64,000 bases of DNA, taken from NCBI RefSeq assembly GCF_002895435.1, contig NZ_POYJ01000002.1:682001-746000 (forward strand). Direction: 5' to 3'. This document shows, piece after piece, positions 7,906 to 15,368 of the stretch (the stretch's first letter is position 1; every line of letters starts with the position of its first letter). The translations under genes and the position numbers were made by a program. The stretch comes from Aquimarina sediminis (GTDB taxonomy: Bacteria; Bacteroidota; Bacteroidia; Flavobacteriales; Flavobacteriaceae). The notes beneath the pieces are model-generated. The model was not told where the DNA came from. It searched no databases and was given only the letters and a program-made list of their open reading frames with translations.

Positions 7906-9222
7906 TTAGTATCTGTAATATTCTGGTTTAAATGGACCTTCAACAGTAACACCGATATATTCTGCTTGCTCGGGTCTTAGTGTTTCTAATTCTACTCCAA
8001 GACGGGCTAAGTGCAATTTAGCTACCTTTTCATCAAGATGTTTAGGTAACATATATACTTCATTCTTGTAGTTTTCTTTGTTGTTCCAAAGTTCTATTTG
8101 TGCTAAAGTTTGATTGGTAAATGAGTTACTCATTACAAAACTTGGGTGTCCAGTAGCACAACCAAGGTTTACCAAACGCCCTTCGGCAAGGATGATAATA
8201 TCTTTTCCGTCGATTGTGTATTTGTCGACTTGCGGTTTGATTTCATCTCTGGTGTCTCCATAGTTGTCATTTAACCAAGCCATATCAATTTCATTGTCAA
8301 AATGTCCAATGTTACAAACAATTGCTTTGTCTTTTAAAGCTTTGAAATGCTCCCCTTGTACAATATCCTTATTACCTGTAGTTGTTATAATAACATCAGC
8401 ATTACCGATTACTGTATTTAGTTTTTTTACTTCAAAACCATCCATAGCTGCTTGTAGTGCGCAGATAGGATCTATTTCGGTAACAGTAACGATAGATCCG
8501 GCTCCTTTAAAAGAAGCTGCAGTACCTTTTCCTACATCCCCGTATCCGCAAACAACAACACGTTTACCAGCGAGCATAGTATCGGTAGCACGACGAATCG
8601 CATCTACAGCACTCTCACGACATCCATATTTATTGTCAAATTTAGATTTTGTTACAGAATCGTTTACATTAATTGCCGGCATTGGCAATGTTCCGTTTTT
8701 CATTCTTTCGTACAAACGGTGAACCCCGGTGGTAGTTTCTTCAGATAAACCATTAATACCATCAACTAACTCAGGGTATTTGTCTAACACCATGTTTGTA
8801 AGATCCCCACCATCATCTAAAATCATGTTCAAAGGCTTTCTGTCTTCTCCAAAGAATAATGTTTGTTCTATACACCAGTCAAACTCTTCTTCATTCATTC
8901 CTTTCCAAGCATAAACAGGGATTCCTGCATCAGCAATGGCAGCAGCAGCTTGATCCTGAGTAGAAAATATATTACAAGAACTCCAAGTTACTTCAGCACC
9001 AAGAGCTTGAAGTGTTTCAATTAAAACGGCAGTCTGTATAGTCATATGAAGACAACCTGCAATACGGGCACCTTTTAGAGGTTGTTCGTCTTTATATTCT
9101 TCACGAAGAGACATAAGTCCTGGCATCTCTGCTTCAGCTAATTCTATTTCTTTTCTTCCCCAGGCAGCTAATGAAATATCTTTTACTTTGTAAGGAACAT
9201 AAGGTACTGTTTTGGTACTCAT
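7906..9222 (-). CDS. ahcY: Adenosylhomocysteinase (S-adenosylhomocysteine hydrolase)
   Basis: NAD-dependent cytoplasmic enzyme that splits S-adenosylhomocysteine into adenosine and homocysteine in the methyl cycle. Clear signatures: the substrate region [20 protein letters not shown], the NAD-binding loop [28 protein letters not shown], and the C-terminal [10 protein letters not shown] with the Lys and Tyr that cap the cofactor. I chose the ATG at 9222 ([18 protein letters not shown]), giving 438 residues. The frame could extend to a GTG at 9267, but those extra 15 residues fall in a structured leader and are not family-like. Confidence 0.96.
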   Translation of the reverse strand: MSTKTVPYVPYKVKDISLAAWGRKEIELAEAEMPGLMSLREEYKDEQPLKGARIAGCLHMTIQTAVLIETLQALGAEVTWSSCNIFSTQDQAAAAIADAGIPVYAWKGMNEEEFDWCIEQTLFFGEDRKPLNMILDDGGDLTNMVLDKYPELVDGINGLSEETTTGVHRLYERMKNGTLPMPAINVNDSVTKSKFDNKYGCRESAVDAIRRATDTMLAGKRVVVCGYGDVGKGTAASFKGAGSIVTVTEIDPICALQAAMDGFEVKKLNTVIGNADVIITTTGNKDIVQGEHFKALKDKAIVCNIGHFDNEIDMAWLNDNYGDTRDEIKPQVDKYTIDGKDIIILAEGRLVNLGCATGHPSFVMSNSFTNQTLAQIELWNNKENYKNEVYMLPKHLDEKVAKLHLARLGVELETLRPEQAEYIGVTVEGPFKPEYYRY

Positions 9223-9241
9223 AGTAGTTAATTTTATGTTT

Positions 9242-9320
9242 ATGGGGTGCGTTCTGGTATTTCGCACTAAATTGTTCTAAATTCGTTTTTTGAAAAATTG
9301 GATTTTACCCCATTTTCCAG
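9242..9320 (-). promoter_or_regulatory. Candidate structured leader of ahcY
   Basis: About 95 bases lie between the predicted transcript start and the ATG. Within them, read on the minus strand, ATGGGGT (9313-9307) can pair with ACCCCAT (9248-9242). GTGCG (9267-9263) can pair with CGCAC (9251-9247). CTGG (9320-9317) is complementary to CCAG in the loop of that second hairpin (9257-9254). The first two pairings share two bases, so they may exchange or stack. It does not match a riboswitch class I can name. Confidence 0.4.
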
Positions 9321-9324
9321 TTTG

Positions 9325-9332
9325 CAAAGGTA
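9325..9332 (-). promoter_or_regulatory. Bacteroidota -7 box for ahcY
   Basis: Read on the minus strand this is TACCTTTG, an exact TAnnTTTG match. It puts the transcript start near 9318, about 95 bases before the ATG. Confidence 0.55.
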
Positions 9333-9354
9333 CATAATAACTTTAAGAATATAA

Positions 9355-9993
9355 ATGCCTCTTTACAAAACTATAACAGTAGATGAAAGTACTAATGTGT
9401 TGATTTGGAAGATTGAAGAATCTTATGAATCCCTATGTCAAGGAATAGAATTAACACAACATTGTCAAAATAGAGTAGATAACATGAAGTCAGATATGCA
9501 CCGTAGAGGTTTTATGAGTGTACGACATCTGCTAGCTGTATATGGATATACAGACCATGATCTATATTATGATGAGTTCGGAAAGCCCCATCTAAATGAT
9601 GGGAAACAAATATCGATATCACATTCTTATGAGTATGCCGGAATTATAATTAGCGATAAGCTCGTAGGGATTGATATTGAAAAACAACGAGAAAAGATTC
9701 AGCGAATAGCTCATAAATTTGTGAATAATTTCGAAGCCGGATATGTGGAGCAAAATGATAGCGAAAAGACACGGTTTTTGACAATTATCTGGGGAGCTAA
9801 AGAGTCTTTGTATAAATTATATGCAACTGCTGGTCTAAGTTTTGAAGAGCATATTTTTATTTCACCTTTCGAATTAGAATATCCTTTTGTTTTTGGTGCA
9901 ATTGGACATAATGATACTATTAGTCATTATGATTTGTCATTTATAGAGTTTGAAGGGTTTACATGTGTATATGCTTTACCAGCTACAGAATAA
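9355..9993 (+). CDS. 4'-phosphopantetheinyl transferase superfamily protein
   Basis: Would transfer the phosphopantetheine arm from CoA to acyl- or peptidyl-carrier proteins. The 212 residues have the Sfp-type core: HLNDGKQISISHSYEYAGI, then VGIDIEKQREKI with the magnesium-binding Asp, and IIWGAKESLYKLYA with the WxxKE-like helix at about residues 145-155. The length suits the Sfp/AcpT class rather than the short AcpS type. It is divergent from ahcY with about 130 bases between start codons. Its carrier partner is not in the window. Confidence 0.9.
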   Translation: MPLYKTITVDESTNVLIWKIEESYESLCQGIELTQHCQNRVDNMKSDMHRRGFMSVRHLLAVYGYTDHDLYYDEFGKPHLNDGKQISISHSYEYAGIIISDKLVGIDIEKQREKIQRIAHKFVNNFEAGYVEQNDSEKTRFLTIIWGAKESLYKLYATAGLSFEEHIFISPFELEYPFVFGAIGHNDTISHYDLSFIEFEGFTCVYALPATE

Positions 9994-10187
9994 TAGATAT
10001 ACAAGTCTTATGTCGAAATGGGAATTAATTCTTATGAATAACGGATTGCATATTTTATGAATTGTAAGAAGTGCTTGTGTTTTTAGTATCGTGTTGAATT
10101 TTTTATTTTAAAGCTTAGAATGAAAGCATATGGTAATATGAATCTTGTTTTGATATGTAAAAATGAAAAATAGTAATAGAAGTGATT

Positions 10188-10820
10188 ATGAATTCCTTTT
10201 TTGATTTTTTCTTTGGTCAGTATTCAGAATACTCTAATCTGTTTATAACTTTAGAAATAATAGCTGCATTCTTTGGGCTGTTAAGTGTGGTTTTTGCTTG
10301 GTTTAATAGAATTTGGGTATATCCAACAGGTATTGTAAGTACTGCAATTTATGTTTATTTATTACTACAATGGACATTGTTGGGAGATATGATGATCAAT
10401 GCATATTATTTTATAATGAGTATTTATGGGTGGTATATTTGGACTCGAAAAATTGATGATACTCATGTTACTCCTATAAGTAGAACAACAAATGAAGAAA
10501 AGAACATTGCCAGTATAATTTTTGTAATGACGTTGCTTTTTGTCTATGGAGTCTATGTTGTTTTTGATAAGTGGAATGATTGGACTGCTTATATAGACAC
10601 ATTAACAACAGGGATATTTTTTGTTGGAATGTGGTTAATGGCAAAAAGAAAAATCGAGAATTGGGTATTTTGGATTATGGGAGATATTATTTCAGTACCA
10701 TTGTATTTTTACAAAGGGTTTACCTTTACCAGTTTTCAATATCTTTTATTTACTATAATCGCAATTTTTGGATACCTCACATGGAAGAAAAGCTTAGACA
10801 AGGAGCTAGTAACTGTATAA
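10188..10820 (+). CDS. pnuC: Nicotinamide riboside transporter PnuC
   Basis: Inner-membrane facilitator for nicotinamide riboside; 210 residues with about seven hydrophobic segments. Family-like segments are GLLSVVFAWFNRIWVYPTGI near the first helices and the Trp-rich IYGWYIWTRK. The start is taken as the ATG at 10188; a GTG two codons upstream is possible. The next gene, a NadR-like kinase, overlaps its end by 40 bases. That argues for nicotinamide riboside rather than thiamine or riboflavin as the substrate, and no TPP riboswitch is seen upstream. Confidence 0.9.
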   Translation: MNSFFDFFFGQYSEYSNLFITLEIIAAFFGLLSVVFAWFNRIWVYPTGIVSTAIYVYLLLQWTLLGDMMINAYYFIMSIYGWYIWTRKIDDTHVTPISRTTNEEKNIASIIFVMTLLFVYGVYVVFDKWNDWTAYIDTLTTGIFFVGMWLMAKRKIENWVFWIMGDIISVPLYFYKGFTFTSFQYLLFTIIAIFGYLTWKKSLDKELVTV

Positions 10821-11350
10821 AGGTAGTACTTTTTGGTCCTGAATGTACAGGTAAAACTACACTATCGAAACAATTAGCTGATTATTACAACACGTTGTGG
10901 GTGCCAGAATATATGAGAGAGTACTTGCAAAAAAAATGGGACGATACAAAAGAGGTGTGTGCTTTTGAAGATTTACTCCCAATTGCTAAAGGGCAAATGA
11001 GATTAGAAAACGATCTGGCTGCGAAAACACATGAAATTTTATTTTGTGATACAAATCTTTTAGAATTGAAAGTGTATTCTGAAGCATATTACAACGGATT
11101 GGTGCCAAAAAAATTAGATAAAATTTCGCTAGAAAATGTTTATGATTTGTATCTTTTAACTTATATTGACACCCCTTGGGTTCCAGATGATCTAAGGGAT
11201 AAACCCCACCAACGTGAAGAGATGTTTTTAAGATTTAAAGACTGTCTAGAAAAACATAATCTTCCATATATCGTCATAAAAGGAGATGAAAAATCTCGTT
11301 TTGATAAAGCAGTGACAAGTATTAGCCAATTAATAGAACAAAAAAGGTGA
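10781..11350 (+). CDS. NadR-like ribosylnicotinamide kinase (AAA-type ATPase)
   Basis: P-loop kinase of 189 residues resembling the C-terminal ribosylnicotinamide kinase part of NadR. It would trap imported nicotinamide riboside as NMN. Walker A GPECTGKTT lies at about residues 19-27. Then come VPEYMREYLQKKW, ILFCDTNLLELKVY and the lid-like DTPWVPDDLRD. Neither the adenylyltransferase nor the helix-turn-helix domain of full NadR is present. The ATG at 10781 starts inside pnuC; an in-frame extension further upstream merely shadows pnuC. The next gene starts on this gene's stop (GTGA, four bases shared). Confidence 0.87.
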   Translation: MEEKLRQGASNCIKVVLFGPECTGKTTLSKQLADYYNTLWVPEYMREYLQKKWDDTKEVCAFEDLLPIAKGQMRLENDLAAKTHEILFCDTNLLELKVYSEAYYNGLVPKKLDKISLENVYDLYLLTYIDTPWVPDDLRDKPHQREEMFLRFKDCLEKHNLPYIVIKGDEKSRFDKAVTSISQLIEQKR

Positions 11351-12912
11351 ATATAACAGATAAAGACATTAAGTTAATCAAAGCAAAAGGATTAACTATT
11401 GATAAGGTGCTCTCCCAAATAGAAACTTTTAAAAATGAAATCCCATTTATGGCATTGAGAAGTGCTGCCACATTGGATAATGGAATTCTTAAATTTTCAG
11501 AGCACTATCAATCTGAACTTACTAAATTGTATGATTCCAGATTAGATAATCTCGAAACTATAAAATTTGTTCCTGCATCTGGTGCAGCTACCAGAATGTT
11601 TAAAGATTTGTTTCGATTTCTTGAAAACTATGAGTATGAAAAAGAAAGCTTGAATTCATATACAAATCACGAGAAAGCAGATGCTATTCGACTTTTTTTA
11701 ATAGGGTTAGAAAAATTTCCTTTTTATACATCCGTAATGGATAATGTTAAAAAGATGTATCCCAAGTTTGAATCCCTGTCAGAAGGGAGGCAACTCTATA
11801 TATTCATAGAGATGATGTTGAAAGAAAAAGGGTTGAACTATGGGACTTTCCCCAAGGGGTTATTGCCTTTTCATAAATATACGGATAGCATATCTACCTC
11901 TTTTGAAGAGCACCTGTATGAGGCTGCGGGTTATAATACTAATAAGAAAGGTGATTCTAAATTACATTTTACGATTTCTAAAGAACATCTTGAAGGTTTT
12001 AAGGATGAATTTGAAAGAATCAAGAAAAGAGTAGAAGAGAAGACCAGCACTAATTTTAGCATCACATATTCATTTCAAAAACCAGAAACAGATACTATTG
12101 CTGTAACAGAAGATAATGAACCGTTTAGAAAAGAAGATGGTTCTTTATTGTTTAGACCAGGAGGGCATGGAGCATTGATTGAAAACCTTAATGATTTGGA
12201 TGCAGACATTATTTATATCAAAAATATAGACAATGTGGTAGTGCGTAAGTATCAGGATGAAGTTTCTGGGTATAAAAAAGTACTGGGGGGTAAGTTAATC
12301 GAAATTCAGGATGAGGTATTTAGAATACTGAATGCAATTGATCAAAAAAAACCTTCGGAAGCAGAATTAAAAGACATAAAAAAGTTTTTAGTGCAACAAC
12401 TCAACGTTAGGTTGCCTTTGGATTTTGATAAGTTTTCGGATAAGTATAAACTCCAATTTTTAAGAGAATCATTAAATAGACCCATTCGTGTTTGTGGTAT
12501 GGTGATTAATGAAGGAGAACCAGGTGGAGGACCATTTTGGGTAAAAAGTGAAAGCGGAAGGTTAATACTGCAAATTATTGAAGCTCCGCAAATTGATAAA
12601 ACAGATCGAAGGCAAGAAGAAATTCTTAATCATGCCACTCATTTTAATCCTGTGGATTTGGTTTGCGGAGTGAGAGATTATCATGGTAATAAATTTAATT
12701 TATTGGATTTTGTGGATCCCGAGGCTGGATTTATTACAGAAAAAACGATGAATGGTAAAGTGCTAAAAGCTCTAGAACTTCCTGGTTTGTGGAATGGTGC
12801 AATGTCCAACTGGATTAGTGTCTTTGTCGAAGTACCTCTTACAACTTTTAACCCCGTAAAGACGGTGAATGATTTGCTGAAATCTGCACATCAGGTAACG
12901 CTTTTTTCGTGA
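11347..12912 (+). CDS. DUF4301 family protein
   Basis: A 521-residue cytoplasmic protein of the DUF4301 family, found mainly in Bacteroidota, function unknown. Visible conserved stretches are FVPASGAATRMFKDLF (about residues 75-90), LFRPGGHGALIENLNDLDAD (about 270-290), NEGEPGGGPFW (about 385-395) and HFNPVDLVCGVRDYHG. The PGGHGALI and SGAATRM segments recall sugar-nucleotide pyrophosphorylase loops, but that is only a resemblance. The start is GTG at 11347, overlapping the stop of the kinase gene; its own stop overlaps the GTG of arfB. It is thus firmly embedded in a four-gene operon. Confidence 0.85.
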   Translation: MNITDKDIKLIKAKGLTIDKVLSQIETFKNEIPFMALRSAATLDNGILKFSEHYQSELTKLYDSRLDNLETIKFVPASGAATRMFKDLFRFLENYEYEKESLNSYTNHEKADAIRLFLIGLEKFPFYTSVMDNVKKMYPKFESLSEGRQLYIFIEMMLKEKGLNYGTFPKGLLPFHKYTDSISTSFEEHLYEAAGYNTNKKGDSKLHFTISKEHLEGFKDEFERIKKRVEEKTSTNFSITYSFQKPETDTIAVTEDNEPFRKEDGSLLFRPGGHGALIENLNDLDADIIYIKNIDNVVVRKYQDEVSGYKKVLGGKLIEIQDEVFRILNAIDQKKPSEAELKDIKKFLVQQLNVRLPLDFDKFSDKYKLQFLRESLNRPIRVCGMVINEGEPGGGPFWVKSESGRLILQIIEAPQIDKTDRRQEEILNHATHFNPVDLVCGVRDYHGNKFNLLDFVDPEAGFITEKTMNGKVLKALELPGLWNGAMSNWISVFVEVPLTTFNPVKTVNDLLKSAHQVTLFS

Positions 12913-13310
12913 ATACCTCGGTAATTATAAAAGAATTACAATGTAAAGCTGTGCGAAGTTCTGGTGCGGGAGGTCAACATGTAAATAAGGTGTCTTCAAA
13001 AATAGAACTAACTTTTAGTGTCAAAACATCAAAAGGATTAACGAATGAGGAAAAGTTAGTGTTAAGCCAAAAAATGTCTTCCCGATTAACAAAATCGGGA
13101 GTCTTGATTTTGAGATGCAGTGATAGCAGAAGTCAATATAGAAACAAAGAACTGGCAATCAAAAGGCTTTTGGATATCCTAAAGTCTAATCTTCATGTTC
13201 AGAAAAGAAGAAAACCTACTAAGCCGTCAAAAAGGGCTGTTAAAAAACGTTTGGATAATAAACAAAAGAATGCATTAAAAAAAGCCAATCGTAAAAAGCC
13301 TCTACTATAA
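12909..13310 (+). CDS. arfB: Alternative ribosome-rescue peptidyl-tRNA hydrolase ArfB
   Basis: Release-factor-like protein that hydrolyses peptidyl-tRNA on stalled ribosomes. The catalytic GGQ is at residues 21-23 in SSGAGGQHVNKVSSKIEL. The C-terminal third is Lys/Arg-rich (KRRKPTKPSKRAVKKRLDNK), as needed to enter the empty mRNA channel. The 133 residues match the family. The start is GTG at 12909, sharing four bases with the DUF4301 stop, so translation is probably coupled. Confidence 0.93.
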   Translation: MNTSVIIKELQCKAVRSSGAGGQHVNKVSSKIELTFSVKTSKGLTNEEKLVLSQKMSSRLTKSGVLILRCSDSRSQYRNKELAIKRLLDILKSNLHVQKRRKPTKPSKRAVKKRLDNKQKNALKKANRKKPLL

Positions 13311-13503
13311 ATAAATCTCCTCTTTTTAAAAGTGTGTATAATTTCTACACTTTTGTGTGGAATCCCCACTTTCTTATAAGCTAAATGGAATAGTTTAATT
13401 TATGTAATAATCTGATTTACAGGAAATTAAATTGTTTTGATATTGAAGCTAATCTTTGGAACAATTATTACTATTAAATAGGTGTAAGTAATTCAGTAAC
13501 CCA

Positions 13504-13839
13504 ATGAAAAAGTTACCAATGATTATAGGGATTGTAGTAAGTATCTTTTCGGCTCAGGGTGTTGTTGCTCAAGATGAATTGGCTGTTCTTAGTGATGATT
13601 ATGAGTTTCGAGACTATGAATATGAACAACAAGAATATACTGAAATAAATATTGTCGAATTACCTATATCAGTTCAAGAAACTGCTGCAAGGGATTTCGA
13701 GCAATTAAGAATTGTAAAAGCATATATGTCTAAAGATAATACGTATAAAATTATCTTACAGGATAAAGATAGTAATACAAAAGTTGTATTTGCAAGCGCT
13801 AATGGCAAATGGATAAAGCCAAACGACAATAAATCTTAA
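13504..13839 (+). CDS. Secreted PepSY-like hypothetical protein
   Basis: A 111-residue protein with a signal peptide (MKKLPMIIGIVVSIFSAQGV, cleavage likely after VAQ at about 22). A short Tyr/Glu-rich spacer (DDYEFRDYEYEQQEY) follows, then a domain with ELPISVQETAARDFEQL, YKIILQDKD and ASANGKWI. That order (ELP-x-xV, a middle strand pair, then F-x-x-x-GxW) resembles the small PepSY-like or beta-lactamase-inhibitor-like periplasmic proteins of Bacteroidota. Function unknown. It is followed by a terminator and then by the NtrC-type regulator gene, though nothing ties the two. Confidence 0.7.
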   Translation: MKKLPMIIGIVVSIFSAQGVVAQDELAVLSDDYEFRDYEYEQQEYTEINIVELPISVQETAARDFEQLRIVKAYMSKDNTYKIILQDKDSNTKVVFASANGKWIKPNDNKS

Positions 13840-13901
13840 ATCTAGGGGTAGAAAAAGGATATCGTTTTGCAACCAAGGACGATATAAAGTTGTTTAGTGC
13901 T

Positions 13902-13936
13902 AAAAAAGAGACTCAATCCCAAGGGTCTCTTTTTTT
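13902..13936 (+). terminator. Intrinsic terminator after the PepSY-like gene
   Basis: AAAAAAGAGAC (13902-13912) pairs with GTCTCTTTTTT (13925-13935) around a twelve-base loop, ending in a T run. Confidence 0.85.
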
Positions 13937-14012
13937 ATGTTTTTATTCGTATGAAGTGTTTTAAATCGTAATTTTATAGAATAGCTTTTTTTTAGATAAT
14001 AAAACACAAAAT

Positions 14013-15368
14013 ATGTCAAAAATACTTATCGTTGAAGATGACGTGGCTTTTTGCACAATGCTCAAAACCTTTTTACAAAAAAAAGAGTATGAGGTTTCTA
14101 CGGCGTTTTCGGGTAATGAAGCTATTCCAAAAATTAAAAAGGAAACTTTTGATGTTGTACTAGCAGATGTGAGGCTGCCAGATAGTGATGGTATTACTCT
14201 CTTGGATGAAATTTTACAACAGAACTCCAATACTCAAGTGATTATTATGACAGGGTATGCAGAGATTAATATGGCGGTTAATGCTATTAAACAAGGAGCT
14301 TTTGATTATGTTTCTAAACCTTTTAATCCTGATACAATATTACATACTATAGAAAAAGCATTAGATACTAGTGCTACTATAGATAAACCAGAGAAGAATA
14401 GGGGAGCTAATTCAATCTTACCTGAAGAAGTAAAAATAGATACTTCTTTTGTGAGAGGTGTTAGTGATGCATCCAAGAAGTTAAATGAATACGTCGCATT
14501 AGTAGCTCCTACTCGTATGTCTGTTTTGGTTATTGGAGATAGCGGAACGGGGAAAGAGTATGTTGCAAGTAGTATTCATAAGGCAAGTAAACGTGCAGAA
14601 AAACCATTTGTTGCTGTGGATTGTGGAGCTATACCTAAGGAAATTGCTTCTAGTGAGTTTTTTGGACATATTAAAGGATCATTTACGGGTGCTGTAAATG
14701 ATAAAGTAGGCCATTTTGAGGCGGCAAATGGAGGTACCTTATTTTTGGATGAAATAGGGAATCTTAGTTATGAATTGCAAGTTCAGCTACTAAGAGCCCT
14801 TCAGGAACGAAAAATTAAACCTGTAGGTAGTAATAAAGAGGTAGAGGTTGATATTAGGGTAATTGTAGCTACTAATGAAGATCTAAGTCATGCAGTTAAA
14901 GAAGGGGAATTTAGAGAAGATTTGTATCATAGGTTGAATGAGTTTTCAATTAAAGTGCCTCCGTTACGAGACAGGATTGAAGATCTTATGCTTTTTGCGA
15001 ATCACTTTCTCGAAGAGTCAAATATCGAATTAGAGAAGCATGTTGTTGGTTTTGCTGATGAGGTGTTAGAAACGTTCAAAAAATATAACTGGCCTGGTAA
15101 TTTAAGAGAATTAAAAAATATAGTAAAACGTTCTGTTCTTCTTGCGCAAAGCGATATGATATCCTTAGACATTTTGCCAAATGATATTGTCTATGCTCCT
15201 AATATCGCAAAACAAACATATGGACTGTTTAAAAATCAGAATGAGCAAGAGTTAATTCTAGATGCATTAGAAAAGGCAAATGGGAATAAAGCGAAAGCGG
15301 CCAGAATGCTTTCAATAGATCGTAAAACATTATATAATAAATTAAAACAATACGATATAAGCCTTTAG
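14013..15368 (+). CDS. Sigma-54-dependent response regulator (NtrC family)
   Basis: A 451-residue transcription activator. Receiver domain at about 1-120, with acidic pocket EDD (8-10), phospho-acceptor Asp52 in VLADVRLPD and the conserved Lys in YVSKPFN. AAA+ domain at about 145-375, with Walker A VIGDSGTGKE, the sigma-54 contact loop in the form GSFTGA, Walker B GTLFLDEIG, and the R-finger region REDLYHRLNEF. A Fis-type helix-turn-helix lies at about 410-451 (GNKAKAARMLSIDRKTLYNKL). Its end overlaps the end of the hybrid kinase gene by four bases, tail to tail. The signal and targets are not visible. Confidence 0.95.
   Translation: MSKILIVEDDVAFCTMLKTFLQKKEYEVSTAFSGNEAIPKIKKETFDVVLADVRLPDSDGITLLDEILQQNSNTQVIIMTGYAEINMAVNAIKQGAFDYVSKPFNPDTILHTIEKALDTSATIDKPEKNRGANSILPEEVKIDTSFVRGVSDASKKLNEYVALVAPTRMSVLVIGDSGTGKEYVASSIHKASKRAEKPFVAVDCGAIPKEIASSEFFGHIKGSFTGAVNDKVGHFEAANGGTLFLDEIGNLSYELQVQLLRALQERKIKPVGSNKEVEVDIRVIVATNEDLSHAVKEGEFREDLYHRLNEFSIKVPPLRDRIEDLMLFANHFLEESNIELEKHVVGFADEVLETFKKYNWPGNLRELKNIVKRSVLLAQSDMISLDILPNDIVYAPNIAKQTYGLFKNQNEQELILDALEKANGNKAKAARMLSIDRKTLYNKLKQYDISL

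Noticed and set aside
9222..9267. N-terminal extension of AhcY from a GTG at 9267
   Set aside because: The added 15 residues are not family-like and the DNA is better explained as a foldable leader.
10580..10780. N-terminal extension of the NadR-like kinase
   Set aside because: It is an out-of-frame reading of pnuC; the kinase domain begins just after the ATG at 10781.
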